Under the pieces are notes generated by a model. It did not search any database, was not told the origin of the DNA, and was given only the letters and a program-made list of their open reading frames with translations. Positions 63,701 through 64,000 of a stretch of DNA of 64,000 bases are shown here, in pieces. Both the position numbers and the translations under genes were made by a program. Each line of letters opens with the position of its first letter. Position 1 is the stretch's first letter. The DNA lies in NCBI GenBank assembly GCA_023079485.1, contig CM041097.1, positions 19,017,158-19,081,157 of the forward strand, read 5' to 3'. The DNA is from Archilochus colubris. Lineage: Eukaryota; Chordata; Aves; Apodiformes; Trochilidae.

Positions 63701-64000
63701 TGAGGCTCTGTATTCTGCACTAATATTCATTGTGCTGACAGTATTAATACTATGCCAGTATTAAAAGCCATGTTTTGGGTCAAGCTGTATTAATCATGCC
63801 ATATATCTAAATTATTGCTCACTGTCTGTGAGGGGATTGAGTACCATGGTAAGAGTTATGTTCAATGGAGCTACTGTGCTTCTTTCTCTAGATTTCTTCT
63901 AAAATAACTTTTTTGTTCCTCAAATAAGAATAATTTCTGGAATAAAAATAAGCACAGTAGTGTCCATGTCTGCACACATTTATTAAACATTTTTTTTTAA
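60720..64000 (+). other. CNTN6: CNTN6 intron within Ig domain 3 (5' part, runs off the window)
   Basis: Begins GTAAGA at 60720. No following exon with the expected Ig3 continuation was found, and no repeat family was recognised. It ends in a short poly-T stretch at the window edge. Confidence 0.85.

Larger units (their letters stand above)
8714..64000 (+). other. CNTN6: CNTN6 gene, 5' part (partial, runs off the window)
   Basis: Six exons on the + strand splice in phase into one reading frame of about 253 residues: signal peptide, Ig domain 1, Ig domain 2 and the first strands of Ig domain 3. The family is contactin (GPI-anchored, six Ig plus four FNIII domains), a neuronal surface adhesion and signalling protein. 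From memory, stretches such as [17 protein letters not shown] and GSLAIN fit CNTN6 better than CNTN3, CNTN4 or CNTN5. All introns begin GT and end AG. Exon junction phases are 1, 2, 1, 1, 1, 2, with each Ig domain split over two exons as is usual for contactins. No exon for the rest of Ig domain 3 was found before the window end, so the last intron exceeds 3.2 kb. Upstream non-coding exon(s) must exist, because the first coding exon has its own splice acceptor. Confidence 0.92.

Noticed and set aside
1..64000. Novel defence system, CRISPR array, operon or phage-like module
   Set aside because: The window is vertebrate intronic DNA. There are no regularly spaced repeats, no bacterial gene organisation and no second gene.

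Overview
This is vertebrate, almost certainly avian, nuclear DNA. It is AT-rich and gene-poor. It contains CR1 LINE 3' ends with the typical bird tail (repeats of ATTCTATGA), and six small exons with GT-AG junctions scattered over about 52 kb. One gene explains all the coding sequence: the 5' part of a contactin on the + strand, best matched to contactin-6 (CNTN6, NB-3), a GPI-anchored neuronal immunoglobulin cell-adhesion protein. A songbird or relative is plausible from the CR1 type, but the sequence alone does not settle the species.

Layout: 1-8713 is non-coding (5' flank or intron 1), with two CR1 copies and an ATT-rich tract. The first coding exon (8714-8848) carries a short 5' UTR, a small overlapping upstream ORF and the signal peptide. 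Coding exons follow at 29008-29134 and 35419-35594 (Ig domain 1), 51769-51864 and 58176-58379 (Ig domain 2), and 60617-60719 (start of Ig domain 3). The splice phases join without a break into about 253 residues, roughly the first quarter of a protein usually near 1,030 residues. The window ends inside the next intron. The remaining Ig domains, the FNIII domains and the GPI signal lie downstream.

The introns (about 20.2, 6.3, 16.2, 6.3 and 2.2 kb, then more than 3.3 kb) hold six CR1/L3-type LINE remnants in all when the upstream pair is included, every one in the same orientation as the gene. They also hold simple repeats and one striking element: a 227-bp near-perfect palindrome (two 100-bp arms, 27-bp loop) with TG...CA ends and a 6-bp target-site duplication (22545-22771). 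I see no RNA gene, CRISPR array, second protein gene or operon-like system. The items most worth a second look are the palindromic element, two CR1 3'-end variants with different ORF2 C-termini, the overlapping uORF at the CNTN6 start, and a few unannotated intronic stretches that look like regulatory candidates.
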